Below are positions 1 through 8,998 of a stretch of DNA of 15,472 bases, piece by piece. Source of the stretch: DSWT01 sp049975385 (lineage in GTDB: Bacteria > Chloroflexota > Anaerolineae > B4-G1 > SLSP01); assembly GCA_049975385.1 (NCBI GenBank), contig JBNGDO010000125.1:1-15472 (forward strand), written 5' to 3'. Numbering within the stretch: position 1 is the stretch's first letter; the number at the start of each line of letters is the position of its first letter. Below the pieces are notes generated by a model. That model worked only from the letters and a program-made list of their open reading frames with translations, searched no databases and had not been told where the DNA came from. The translations under genes and the position numbers were made by a program.

Positions 1-653
1 GGATTGACGCAGGCGGGACGTATCAAATCGCCACCGTCAACCCGGAATTTTTGATGAAGGCGCGCCACGACCCAAACTTTAGGGCGACCCTGCAAAGGGT
101 CGCCCTTTGTATTCCCGATGGGATCGGCGTCGTGTGGGCCGCACGGCTGCGCGGCAAGAAACTGCGCGAACGGGTCGCCGGATCGGACCTGGTGCCCCGG
201 CTCGCAGCGGAAGCGACGCGGCACGGCTGGCGCATCTTCTACCTGGGCGCAGCGCCCGGCGTGGCGAAGAAAGCGGCTGACATCCTGGCGGCGCGTTATC
301 CGGGATTGAACGTCGCGGGATGTTACGCCGGTTCACCCGCACCCGAAGAGGAAGAGGATATCGTGGCGCGGGTGCGCGCAGCGCGAGCCGACATTCTGCT
401 CGTGGCCTACGGCGCGCCCAAGCAAGATCTCTGGCTGGATCGCAACCTGGTTCACACCGGGGCCACCGTCGGCATCGGCGTGGGCGGGTCCTTCGATTTC
501 ATTACCGGGGTATCGCGGCGAGCACCGCGATGGTTGCGACGCCTCGGCCTGGAGTGGCTCTACCGGCTGGTGCGCGAGCCGTGGCGCTGGCGGCGGCAGT
601 TAGCACTGCCGCACTTCGCGTGGTTGATCCTCACGGGGCGTGATGCGCCCTAG
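1..653 (+). CDS. WecG/TagA/CpsF-family glycosyltransferase, 5'-truncated by the window edge
   Basis: This enzyme family transfers a sugar (for example ManNAc or ManNAcA) from a UDP donor to a lipid-linked acceptor at the inner face of the membrane, in surface polymer or exopolysaccharide synthesis. The reading frame is open from base 3, and the residues before the first ATG (position 51) fit the family (ATVNPEFLMKAR), so the true start lies upstream and ATG 51 is internal. Seen motifs are TVNPEF, IPDGIGVVWAARL (its Asp is the likely catalytic base by family knowledge), RVAGSDL, YLGAAPGVAKKAADIL, LLVAYGAPKQDLWL and GVGGSFDFITG, followed by a basic, Trp-rich C-terminus (WLYRLVREPWRWRR) of the kind thought to hold the protein to the membrane. 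About 217 residues are visible out of the usual 240 or so. The stop TAG shares CTAG with the converging HEAT gene. The acceptor and sugar cannot be read from sequence. Confidence 0.92.
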   Translation, partial: IDAGGTYQIATVNPEFLMKARHDPNFRATLQRVALCIPDGIGVVWAARLRGKKLRERVAGSDLVPRLAAEATRHGWRIFYLGAAPGVAKKAADILAARYPGLNVAGCYAGSPAPEEEEDIVARVRAARADILLVAYGAPKQDLWLDRNLVHTGATVGIGVGGSFDFITGVSRRAPRWLRRLGLEWLYRLVREPWRWRRQLALPHFAWLILTGRDAP

Positions 654-1936
654 ACACGCCCCAGAAAACGCCTGAGCCAGGAAAGTTGCTTGGGTGTCGG
701 CTCCGGGCATGCCTCGGGTTCGGTCGGGCGCCTGCCATTTTTCCTATCGCAGGCGTTCAACGCCCGCCGTGCCGCAAAAGCAACGTGTTCCACCTGATCC
801 TTCGCCAGCTTCTTCAACGCAACGTGTACTTCGGGGGTTGTACCATCCAGCACACTGAGCGTGTGGGCTAGAGCGGCCCGTAGATAAGCATTGGTATCGT
901 CCACCAGAGGCAAGAGTTGAGGAATCAGGGCTTTGTCGCCGAGTGCGCCCAGAGCCTCGATAGCGGCAGGGCGCACCAGGGGGCTGCTATCTTCGTAGGC
1001 CATAGCAAGCAATGTAGGAATCGCTGTTGTATCTTGAAGATTGCCGACCGTAAGCGCAGCCGTACGGCGTAGGCGTGGGTCCGACGAGGTCAAGAATTCG
1101 CGCACAGCCGGGAGTGCTGGCTGATACTTGATTCGTCCCAGGCTCTTGAGCGCAGCTAGCTCCAGATTGACGCTTTTATCGGCCAGCGCTTCGACAAGCA
1201 CCGGCCCGCTTTCTTGCCTACCGATTTCGCCAAGGGCATTGGCGGCAAGGGAGCGGGCGCCTACATAGCCCCGCACGATATCGGCCAAAACTGGGGGCGC
1301 ATCCGGCGGCTGCAAATCTCCTAGTGCCACGACGAGTGTCTTAACCACCGGCAAATCACGCTGACTGGGCGCAGCCAGGTATGTCTTGAGCATCTCGACC
1401 ATCTGGGGTGCGGCTTCTCGCGCGTTTAAACGGCGCAATGCAATGATCACCGTGCGGCGGATGCGCGGATCGGGCGTCGAGAGAAGAGGAAGCAAGACCG
1501 CGCTCATGTCAGGAATCCCCAACTTGCCAATAGCATTGATCGCGGCACGCCGGACGTAAAAATTACCATCGTTCAAGGCATTAAGCAGTGCCCCCTGCGC
1601 CTCTTTGGCCTGCATCTGCCCTAGTGCAATGGCGGCTGCCCGGCGCACAAAAGAGCAGGGATCGTGCAGCGCATCCATCAACGGGAAAATAGCGTCGTTT
1701 TGCCCAATGTGACCAAGCGCCTCCGCTGCTGCACTGCGCACGTAGGTGTTCACATCTTCTTTGAGAAGTGTGATAAGATTAGGTACGGCATAGTCAGCCT
1801 TGAGTCTCCCCAGCTCCTGCGCGGCCTGCGAACGCTGGCGTGGATTTGGGCTGCTCAGATTGGCAATATGGCAATTCTTGTCGTGGGATCTTTGTTCAGA
1901 AACATGCACAGACGGAAGATCATCATTGTGGTTCAA
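650..1936 (-). CDS. HEAT-repeat (PBS-lyase-like) protein
   Basis: Almost the whole protein is made of about eleven helical repeats of 30-32 residues, with recurrent units such as VRRAAAIALGQM, VRSAAAEALGHIG and LRRTAALTVGNL. This is the PBS-lyase HEAT-like pattern, which builds a curved scaffold for protein-protein binding; no catalytic motif is seen. The frame is open to a TTG at 2020, but that codon has no ribosome site and lies on a likely promoter. I prefer TTG at 1936 (protein NHNDDLPSVHVSEQ...), which has AAGGTGA five bases upstream and gives about 428 residues without a signal peptide, so probably cytoplasmic. The C-terminus is a short Pro/Glu-rich and then basic tail. The gene converges on the glycosyltransferase with a 4-bp overlap and diverges from the PA14 gene. 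The partner is unknown. Confidence 0.85.
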   Translation of the reverse strand: MNHNDDLPSVHVSEQRSHDKNCHIANLSSPNPRQRSQAAQELGRLKADYAVPNLITLLKEDVNTYVRSAAAEALGHIGQNDAIFPLMDALHDPCSFVRRAAAIALGQMQAKEAQGALLNALNDGNFYVRRAAINAIGKLGIPDMSAVLLPLLSTPDPRIRRTVIIALRRLNAREAAPQMVEMLKTYLAAPSQRDLPVVKTLVVALGDLQPPDAPPVLADIVRGYVGARSLAANALGEIGRQESGPVLVEALADKSVNLELAALKSLGRIKYQPALPAVREFLTSSDPRLRRTAALTVGNLQDTTAIPTLLAMAYEDSSPLVRPAAIEALGALGDKALIPQLLPLVDDTNAYLRAALAHTLSVLDGTTPEVHVALKKLAKDQVEHVAFAARRALNACDRKNGRRPTEPEACPEPTPKQLSWLRRFLGRV

Positions 1937-1941
1937 TTGAC

Positions 1942-1948
1942 TCACCTT
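1942..1948 (-). promoter_or_regulatory. Ribosome binding site that decides the HEAT gene start
   Basis: On the minus strand the site reads AAGGTGA, five bases before TTG 1936. The longer alternative (TTG 2020) has nothing like it upstream. This favours a non-ATG start at 1936 over the longest frame. Confidence 0.5.
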
Positions 1949-1986
1949 CAACTTTTTATTGGCCTGGTCTTTTACCGAGCACGTTG

Positions 1987-2020
1987 AGTATATCACAAGG
2001 GAAAAAAAGGACAATGTCAA
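1987..2020 (-). promoter_or_regulatory. Possible promoter of the HEAT gene
   Basis: The minus strand carries TTGACA (2015-2020), TTGTCC (2009-2014) and TATACT (1987-1992). TTGTCC with TATACT has a 16-bp spacer; TTGACA would be too far (22 bp) from TATACT but could serve another -10 such as TGTGAT. The exact pairing is unresolved. Its position upstream of TTG 1936 supports the shorter protein. Confidence 0.35.
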
Positions 2021-2059
2021 AATGCTACAAGCGGGAACAAATCCCCTTCAATTGTCGTC

Positions 2060-2089
2060 TTGACATGAGAAAGGCTGCGAGCTTTTAAA
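2060..2089 (+). promoter_or_regulatory. Possible promoter of the PA14-lipoprotein operon
   Basis: A perfect -35 TTGACA (2060-2065) is followed after 18 bp by a weak -10 TTTAAA (2084-2089). The start codon lies about 30 bp further on, behind GAGGAGGTG (2106-2114). It is back to back with the HEAT promoter. Confidence 0.45.
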
Positions 2090-2119
2090 CCTACAAAGAT
2101 AATATGAGGAGGTGTTCCA

Positions 2120-3838
2120 ATGAAAACGTCTTCGATCAAGTGGATGGCTGGGGTTATCCTGGTAACGTTGCTGGCGCTGACGGTAGTCCATGTGCCTGCG
2201 TTGAGCGCAGGTAACTGGTACGCCGAGTATTTCGCTAACGTGAGTGTGTCAGGGGGGCCTTCGCTCACCCGCTACGAATCCGATTTGCACTTCGAGTGGG
2301 GAGCTGGTAGTCCAGGGAAAGGCATCCCCAACGATAATTTTTCTGCCCGCTTCACCCGCGATGAATGGTTCAACGGCGGCACATACCGTTTTTCGTACCG
2401 CTCGGACGATGGTTTGCGGCTGTGGATCGACGACGCGCTGATCATCAATGACTGGCGCGACCGTGCACCCACCTGGAGTGTCGTCGACCACTACGTTGCA
2501 CAGGGAACACACCGCGTGCGGGTAGAATACTACGAGCGCGGCGGTAATGCGACGCTACAAGCCGCCTGGGAAAAAGTCGGCGGAGGTACAGCGTGGCGCG
2601 CCGATTACTACACCAACCGGACATTGTCGAACGATCCGGTGCTGACCCGGTATGATGCTGCGATCGACTTCGATTGGGAAAATGGCAGTCCCGATTCGGC
2701 AGTACCGGCGGACAACTTCTCTGTACGCTGGTCTCGCACATTGGGCTTCGAGGCCGGGACGTACCGGTTCTATGCCAGTTGTGATGATGGCGTGCGCATC
2801 TACGTAGATGGTCAGTTGGTGATCAACGCCTGGCAGAATCAAAAGCTGCCCAACACGCGCTCCGGCGACATTGCCCTCAGCGCGGGGCAGCACACGGTCG
2901 TCGTCGAGTACTACGAGGAGGGCGGCCTTGCCAGCGCCCACGTCTGGTGGAACCGGCTGGATACGCTCAAAGGCTGGGAAGGCCGCTACTTCGACAACCG
3001 TGATTTGCGCGGCGGCCCGGCGCTGATCCGCGACGACGCGGGGATCAACTTCGATTGGGAGCAAGGCGCCCCCGTGAGCTGGATGCCAAGCGACAATTTC
3101 TCCGTGCAATGGACCCGCACGATCAATTTCACACCGGGGCTCTATCGCTTCAACACCCGCTCCGATGATGGAATGCGTCTCTGGATCGACGACACCATCT
3201 TGCACATGGATTATTGGAGTCCACAGGACAATGTCTGGCGCTACCAGGATTGGCATTATCTGTCCGGCACGCATACCCTGCGCGTGGAGTACTTCGAGGC
3301 TGCCGGTAACGCGCGCATGCAGTTCTGGTGGGATTACGCCGCGACGGTCCAGGCCGCCCGGGCCATGACGCCTTCACCGAATTACGGTTTCGCGAGTGCG
3401 CCGGGGAGTGGTGTGTCGGTTTCCCGCACGCCAGTACCTTCTACCCAAAAACCAGATGTACAATATCTTGGTCCGTGGCAAGCCGAATACTTCGATGGTC
3501 GCGACCTCGATGAGACACCCGTCCTGGTACGCACCGACGAAACCATCAACTTCGACTGGAAGTTTGGCTCGCCTGCTCCGGAGATTCCGGCAAACCAGTT
3601 TGCCGCGCGCTGGACTGGCACGTTCGCTTTCGAGGCGGGTCGCTATCGCTTCACCACAACGAGCGACGACGGTGTCCGCCTCTACGTGAACGACCGTTTG
3701 GTCATCAACAGTTGGTATCCTATGCGGGGGACACGCTATGCCACTGTGACCTTGCCTGAAGGCGATGTAACCATCCGTGTGGAGTATTTCGAACGCACCG
3801 GCGCAGCGATGGCACAGCTGACGTGGAGAAAGCTGTGA
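2120..3838 (+). CDS. Secreted protein with four PA14 modules
   Basis: PA14 is a beta-barrel module found in toxins, adhesins, glycosidases and yeast flocculins, where it often binds carbohydrate with calcium. Residues 1-30 are a signal peptide (basic start, then GVILVTLLALTVVHVPALSA). Four homologous modules follow at about 31-152, 156-283, 285-405 and 453-572. Each repeats the order W.A.Y(Y/F), L.R.D..I.FDW..GSP, P.(D/N).FS.RW, (G)YRF...(S/C)DDG.R(L/I)(W/Y)(I/V)(D/N)D and VEY(Y/F)E..G.A...(W). The DDG in every module matches the Asp pair that binds calcium in PA14 lectins. Modules 3 and 4 are separated by a Pro/Ser/Thr linker (about 410-450). No enzyme domain or cell-wall anchor is present, so it is probably a released or loosely attached binding protein. 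The ATG has a strong SD (GAGGAGGTG, 5-nt spacing). Its stop overlaps the next gene by 4 bp. Confidence 0.9.
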   Translation: MKTSSIKWMAGVILVTLLALTVVHVPALSAGNWYAEYFANVSVSGGPSLTRYESDLHFEWGAGSPGKGIPNDNFSARFTRDEWFNGGTYRFSYRSDDGLRLWIDDALIINDWRDRAPTWSVVDHYVAQGTHRVRVEYYERGGNATLQAAWEKVGGGTAWRADYYTNRTLSNDPVLTRYDAAIDFDWENGSPDSAVPADNFSVRWSRTLGFEAGTYRFYASCDDGVRIYVDGQLVINAWQNQKLPNTRSGDIALSAGQHTVVVEYYEEGGLASAHVWWNRLDTLKGWEGRYFDNRDLRGGPALIRDDAGINFDWEQGAPVSWMPSDNFSVQWTRTINFTPGLYRFNTRSDDGMRLWIDDTILHMDYWSPQDNVWRYQDWHYLSGTHTLRVEYFEAAGNARMQFWWDYAATVQAARAMTPSPNYGFASAPGSGVSVSRTPVPSTQKPDVQYLGPWQAEYFDGRDLDETPVLVRTDETINFDWKFGSPAPEIPANQFAARWTGTFAFEAGRYRFTTTSDDGVRLYVNDRLVINSWYPMRGTRYATVTLPEGDVTIRVEYFERTGAAMAQLTWRKL

Positions 3839-5337
3839 GCCATAGAGTATGCCAGTGCTTATTCATCCTGTCGATCGTGGGGATGGCCGGATGCGCCCGA
3901 CCCTCCCCATTGCCAGAAGCCAAAACAGCGCCGCTGGTCACTGTACCTACAGCAGAAGCCCTTCCCGCATCCACGGCGACGGCGTTGCTGCCAACAACGG
4001 CAGCACCCATAGTGTCTCCGCCAACGGCGACGCCGCCAATAGCGACGCCGTCTCCCACACCACCGCCCACACCCACAAACACACCGCGCCAGGCTCTAGC
4101 TGCGGGACTTCTGCCGTCTGCACCGGTGACTGCGCCACCCACGGACTGGACGCCCACCCGTCCCCCGCCCTTCGACGTGGAGAAAGACACACAGGCATCG
4201 TGGGTGCAAGAGTACATCCAAACCATCACCGATCTGCTCAACGCGGACACCGGTACTGAGGCAGCGGATCGTATCGACGCAACACTGACCCAGTTGACGG
4301 CCTGGATGCCGGCAGATAGCACCTACGAGGGACCGCTCCCACCCAATGCCTGGGCCGTCGACCGCGACCTCAATGCCGACGGCGAAACCGAATGGCTCAT
4401 CAGCGTCCCTGCACGCGACCTGGGGTGTTGGATCTCGTACTGTCCCGCCTATGTGCTGATCTTCCAGGAGCGTGACGACCTGTTCGTCCCGGCCGCGATC
4501 CTTATCCAGGATGAAAATGTGTGGGACCTTTCAAATCCGGAACTGTTGATGGTCGCTGACATCAACGCCGATGGCCATTTGGAGGTCGTGATAGAGCAAG
4601 TGACGTGCGGTGCGCACACCTGCTTCACGCAGATCATCATCGGGCAGTGGGACGGGAAGCGCTGGCACTCGCTTACCGCTGATCCAGTGATGCAGGCTTA
4701 TACCGACTATACGATGGTCGATCACGACGGCAACGGTCTGGTGGACATCGTGATGCACGGTGGAATGTACGGGTCGGTAGGCGCGGGATTGCAACGCCCG
4801 CACACGCAGGTTTTCGCCTGGCGCGATGGCGCGTATCGCCTGATCGAAGATACGCCCGATCCCGAAAATCATCCCTATTTCCAAATACTTGATGCCAACG
4901 CCGCGCTGGCAAACGAGGATTGGGACGTCGCGCTCAACCTGGCGTTGGCCGTAGTCAACTACCCCGGTGTCTACGAGGATGAGGGTTGGCTAACCACCGA
5001 GGCCTGGGCGCGTATCGTGGGCTACGCCACGCTCGAAGCCATGTTCGTCTACGCACAGCAGGGCGATGTAGAGGCGATGCAACAGATTCACGCTGGCTTG
5101 TTGTCGCGTTCGGCCAGCGCACCGAATGACCCTTATACCGATGCCGCCTGGCATATGCTGGAGGTGTACGAAGCCACTGACGATCCGTTGGCGGCCTGTC
5201 TGGCTGTGGAGGATTTCATCGCTGCGCGTGCTGAAGATGCCGCCTTCTTTGAATGGTATGGCTATGGCACGGAGCGGCTAACGGTGGATCAGATCTGCCC
5301 GCTGGATCACGCGATAGAGGAAGGGCCACAGCTTTAA
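3835..5337 (+). CDS. Lipoprotein with Thr/Pro-rich stalk and FG-GAP/VCBS-like repeats
   Basis: I place the start at GTG 3835, which overlaps the PA14 stop as GTGA and has GGAGAA six or so bases upstream; GTG 3823 is an in-frame alternative adding four residues. The N-terminus is a lipoprotein signal (VCQCLFILSIVGMAGC, lipidated Cys20), with Met at -3 as a slightly unusual lipobox residue. Residues about 25-110 are a Thr/Pro/Ala-rich, probably extended stalk. The folded part holds three acidic loops: DRDLNADGE (near 175), VADINADGHLE (near 240) and VDHDGNGLVD (near 294). These have the DxNxDG calcium-loop pattern of FG-GAP/VCBS propeller repeats, though too few for a full propeller are obvious. 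The last 170 residues look helical, like degenerate TPRs. Coupling to the PA14 gene implies a joint surface role, but no substrate can be named. Confidence 0.85.
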   Translation: MSHRVCQCLFILSIVGMAGCARPSPLPEAKTAPLVTVPTAEALPASTATALLPTTAAPIVSPPTATPPIATPSPTPPPTPTNTPRQALAAGLLPSAPVTAPPTDWTPTRPPPFDVEKDTQASWVQEYIQTITDLLNADTGTEAADRIDATLTQLTAWMPADSTYEGPLPPNAWAVDRDLNADGETEWLISVPARDLGCWISYCPAYVLIFQERDDLFVPAAILIQDENVWDLSNPELLMVADINADGHLEVVIEQVTCGAHTCFTQIIIGQWDGKRWHSLTADPVMQAYTDYTMVDHDGNGLVDIVMHGGMYGSVGAGLQRPHTQVFAWRDGAYRLIEDTPDPENHPYFQILDANAALANEDWDVALNLALAVVNYPGVYEDEGWLTTEAWARIVGYATLEAMFVYAQQGDVEAMQQIHAGLLSRSASAPNDPYTDAAWHMLEVYEATDDPLAACLAVEDFIAARAEDAAFFEWYGYGTERLTVDQICPLDHAIEEGPQL

Positions 5338-5373
5338 ACGATTGTCGGCACACTGGATTTGTACGACATATGC

Positions 5374-5406
5374 ACTGGCGGGCGTCTAAAAAGGACGCCC
5401 GCCAGT
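5374..5406. terminator. Bidirectional hairpin terminator between convergent genes
   Basis: A perfect 13-bp stem (ACTGGCGGGCGTC and its complement, 5374-5386 and 5394-5406) closes a 7-nt loop. It lies 36 bp after the lipoprotein stop and 25 bp after the DUF2202 stop. Neither side has a long T tract, so termination strength is uncertain, but the position between convergent genes fits. Confidence 0.6.
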
Positions 5407-5431
5407 CGTTCCACTTTATCTCGTGCCGGTT

Positions 5432-6271
5432 TCAGAATCGCCCGCGACCACCCCAGGCAGATTGCGTTGAGTTACCAGACCTCCCACGCCCGCTGTTGTC
5501 ACCTCTTTGTCCCCCATTTCCACTGCTGTTTTGGCCATTGCCACCGCTCCGCCCTCCATTGCCCCCGCTGTTGCTGGAATTACCTCGCCCCGTCGTGCCG
5601 CTCATAATTGCGTCATAAGCAGTTTGCGTGAGATATTGCGGCGTATAGCTCGTCCCGGTCTGTTGTTCCAGGGTTCCAACAAACGCGCGCAGATGGTTGT
5701 GCGATCCGGCCAACAGGTTCTCATAAACCCGGCGAATATCCGCCTTGTCTGTCTGCGCCAGCCGTTCTTCCAGGTCCAGGATATCGATCTCTTCAATGGC
5801 TGCACCGACACGCAAAGCAGCTTTCAAAGATGCACGCCCCTGTGCGACCAGTTGATCGTAAAGACTCTGGAGTTCTGGATCGGCAAACTCACCCACCCCC
5901 AGTCCAATTGTTGGATCGTCCAATCCGTAGCGGGTTATCAATTGCAACACGGCATCGGTGTGTGTTTGCTCGCTTCCCGCGATGTTCTGGAAAATCGGCA
6001 ACTGCCATTCTGTGTAGAGCGCCAGATAGACGTCGTGGGCCAGTTTCTCCTCTTCGCGCATAAACAACAGGCCAGCGGCCTCATCCTCGCTGAGCGTTTC
6101 TGGGCTCAACTGCGCCAGATCAGGATTTGAAGTCGACGCGATGGAGGCTGTTTTCTCCCCAGACGCCGTCGCCATCTCACTGGCCGATACCCGAGCACTG
6201 CTGCAACCACTTAACACCACTGCTATGACTACAACGCCAAACATCACTTTTTGTAAGAGTTTGTTCTTCAT
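5432..6271 (-). CDS. DUF2202 (ferritin-like) lipoprotein with Gly/Asn/Ser-rich tail
   Basis: The start is ATG 6271 (MKNKLLQK), preceded by AAGGAG seven bases upstream; an upstream in-frame ATG at 6289 has no such site. Residues 1-23 are a lipoprotein signal ending in LSGC, with Cys23 the lipid site. After a Ser/Thr/Ala linker, residues about 57-222 match DUF2202, a helical family regarded as ferritin-like. Visible candidate metal ligands are MREEEKLAHDVY (Glu73-75, His79), SEQTH (Glu101, His104) and the late helix ENLLAGSHNH. This resembles a diiron four-helix arrangement, but metal binding is inferred. The last 55 or so residues are low-complexity Gly, Asn, Ser, Arg and Gln, unlike a folded domain. 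Function in the family is unknown; an envelope oxidase or metal-binding role is possible. No partner gene is adjacent. Confidence 0.88.
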   Translation of the reverse strand: MKNKLLQKVMFGVVVIAVVLSGCSSARVSASEMATASGEKTASIASTSNPDLAQLSPETLSEDEAAGLLFMREEEKLAHDVYLALYTEWQLPIFQNIAGSEQTHTDAVLQLITRYGLDDPTIGLGVGEFADPELQSLYDQLVAQGRASLKAALRVGAAIEEIDILDLEERLAQTDKADIRRVYENLLAGSHNHLRAFVGTLEQQTGTSYTPQYLTQTAYDAIMSGTTGRGNSSNSGGNGGRSGGNGQNSSGNGGQRGDNSGRGRSGNSTQSAWGGRGRF

Positions 6272-6416
6272 CGTTTTCTCCTTTGACACACACGTGTTTT
6301 GGTCGTCAGTTTATTTTTTAAAGACGACTATATTTTAATCTGTCTGTATGAAGAAACGATGAAGGCAGCGTGAAGATTTTGTGGGTGTTCTGCCAGGTCC
6401 AATGGAGTGGTAAACA
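6272..6416. other. Upstream region of the DUF2202 gene, no gene seen
   Basis: This AT-rich stretch contains an interrupted dyad GTCGTC/GACGAC (6302-6307 and 6323-6328) around an AT-rich loop, which could be an operator. I could not find a convincing -35/-10 pair for the minus-strand gene. Confidence 0.35.
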
Positions 6417-6450
6417 AACCGTGGGCCAATCACGCGACTGACCCACGGTT
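6417..6450 (-). terminator. glmS: Rho-independent terminator of glmS
   Basis: Perfect 9-bp arms (AACCGTGGG at 6417-6425 and CCCACGGTT at 6442-6450) enclose a 16-nt loop. Read on the minus strand, the stem is followed by a T-rich tail (TTTGTTTACC). It lies about 120 bp after the glmS stop and after the palindromic repeat element, before the DUF2202 promoter region. Confidence 0.6.
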
Positions 6451-6457
6451 GTTATCA

Positions 6458-6555
6458 AAGACTACAAAAGTCTTACAAACGACTTGCTTTGGCAAAAATT
6501 CACGCAGAACACAAGAAGTGTACAAGCAGACGCAGGTTAAGACTTTTGTAGTCTT
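6458..6555. repeat. Nested palindromic repeat element, copy 1
   Basis: An 18-nt arm AAGACTACAAAAGTCTTA (6458-6475) has an exact inverted partner at 6538-6555. Each arm is itself a small hairpin (AAGACT/AGTCTT around ACAAA). The 62-bp centre is not obviously coding. The 15-nt core AGACTACAAAAGTCT recurs in the same paired arrangement at 15300-15392, so this is a dispersed repeat and not simply the glmS terminator. It starts 15 bp after the glmS stop. Confidence 0.75.
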
Positions 6556-6569
6556 CCCTGACTGAGCAC

Positions 6570-8414
<1,845 letters not shown>

Positions 8415-8651
8415 TGTTCGCCTCCTGCGATAATAGTCGGATAATCTTTAGTTTGGTAGTCCATGCGGCAGCTAGCCGTGCGGCAGCTAGCCGTACAACA
8501 AACGGCTATCACAAAGCAAGCAGCCATGCACCGACACGCATACACGCACTGCACTTTGTGCAAAACACGGGAGATAGCCTGTCTGAAGAAGACGGCGTGG
8601 CACAGTGCCGCGGCAACCTGCCGCAATCATTCTACCGGGTTTGGTAGATAG
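8415..8651 (-). other. glmS leader downstream of the ribozyme: serial short hairpins
   Basis: This part of the leader, about 237 nt, has no supported gene. On the transcribed strand it folds into a string of perfect small hairpins: GCGGCA/TGCCGC with a 3-nt loop (8610-8624), GGCAC/GTGCC (8599-8609), GTCT/AGAC (8581-8593) and TGCAC/GTGCA (8550-8562). A 15-bp tandem duplication lies nearer the start codon. It may protect the cleaved or uncleaved mRNA or be a second regulatory layer; no known riboswitch was recognised. Confidence 0.45.
8464..8493. repeat. Exact 15-bp tandem duplication in the glmS leader
   Basis: TGCGGCAGCTAGCCG occurs twice back to back (8464-8478, 8479-8493). The next bases contain a related inverted piece (ACGGCTATC, 8502-8510) that could pair with the repeat units. 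Two copies only, so not a CRISPR or minisatellite. Confidence 0.8.
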
Positions 8652-8654
8652 CCC

Positions 8655-8851
8655 TGGGGTGCCTTTTGTTCCGGCGGTTTCCCACCGGTTTTGTGACACG
8701 ACTTTCTCATTGGGAGGGGCGCGAGAGGGATAGGCTAGTCCCTGGCGGCATCCGCCGAAAATCCTGGTAATGGCAAACCTGCGAAAGCTGCCAACCGGAT
8801 ATATTCGATAAACCGCCACCTCGTCACCCGGCTTTCGCCGGGTCAGGCGCT
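8655..8851 (-). ncRNA. glmS ribozyme (GlcN-6-P-activated self-cleaving riboswitch)
   Basis: By established knowledge this RNA uses GlcN-6-P as a cofactor to cut its own mRNA, lowering GlmS when product is plentiful. On the minus strand the core reads AA|GCGCC (cleavage expected between 8851 and 8850). P1 is ACCCGGC-GAAA-GCCGGGT (8826-8843). The conserved GACGAGG (8819-8825), P2 TGGCGG/CCGCCA (8813-8818 with 8743-8748), GTTTATCGA and TTTTCGGCGGATG follow. P3 is AGGGA/TCCCT (8726-8743). P4 is GTGTC/GGCAC (8695-8699 with 8659-8663) around P4.1 CCGGTGG-GAAA-CCGCCGG (8671-8688). The order and the invariant blocks match the Thermoanaerobacter and Bacillus ribozymes as I recall them. Odd feature: about 42 nt are inserted in the loop between TCGAA and TTTTCGGCGG. 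It sits directly upstream of glmS, its only known target. The 3' boundary is approximate. Confidence 0.93.
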
Positions 8852-8958
8852 TAAGGCCCCGAAAAGTTTACCGTATTGGCAATAGACAGCTCCTCCTTTG
8901 AATGCAGTCAGGTTGTCAGTAGTCGGATAGTCAGCGTCCGTTGCTGCTACAAAACCGC

Positions 8959-8986
8959 ATTATACAGGGAAATGCACTGACAACAA
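8959..8986 (-). promoter_or_regulatory. glmS: Likely glmS promoter
   Basis: A perfect -10 TATAAT (8959-8964) is preceded by TTGTTG (8981-8986) after 16 bp on the minus strand. Transcription would begin near 8952, about 100 nt before the ribozyme cleavage site, and overlap nothing coding. The -35 is weak, the -10 strong. Confidence 0.55.
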
Positions 8987-8998
8987 GCGAACTCCGGA

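Noticed and set aside
2555..3274. Minus-strand open frame (239 codons) inside the PA14 gene
   Set aside because: Its periodicity follows the PA14 repeats, with no ribosome site or family resemblance; a shadow frame.
8464..8493. CRISPR repeat
   Set aside because: Two adjacent 15-bp units with no spacer between them; no cas genes.
8487..8819. Minus-strand open frame of 110 codons in the glmS leader
   Set aside because: It lies across the ribozyme; the conserved bases are explained by RNA structure.
8869..8902. Possible tiny leader ORF before the ribozyme (GGAGGAG then a TTG with four codons)
   Set aside because: The SD-like run is real, but four codons from a TTG cannot be separated from chance.
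8434..8929. 10-bp direct repeat TAGTCGGATA flanking the glmS leader (8434-8443, 8920-8929)
   Set aside because: Could be an insertion footprint, but 10 bp at this distance is weak and no mobile element ends are present.
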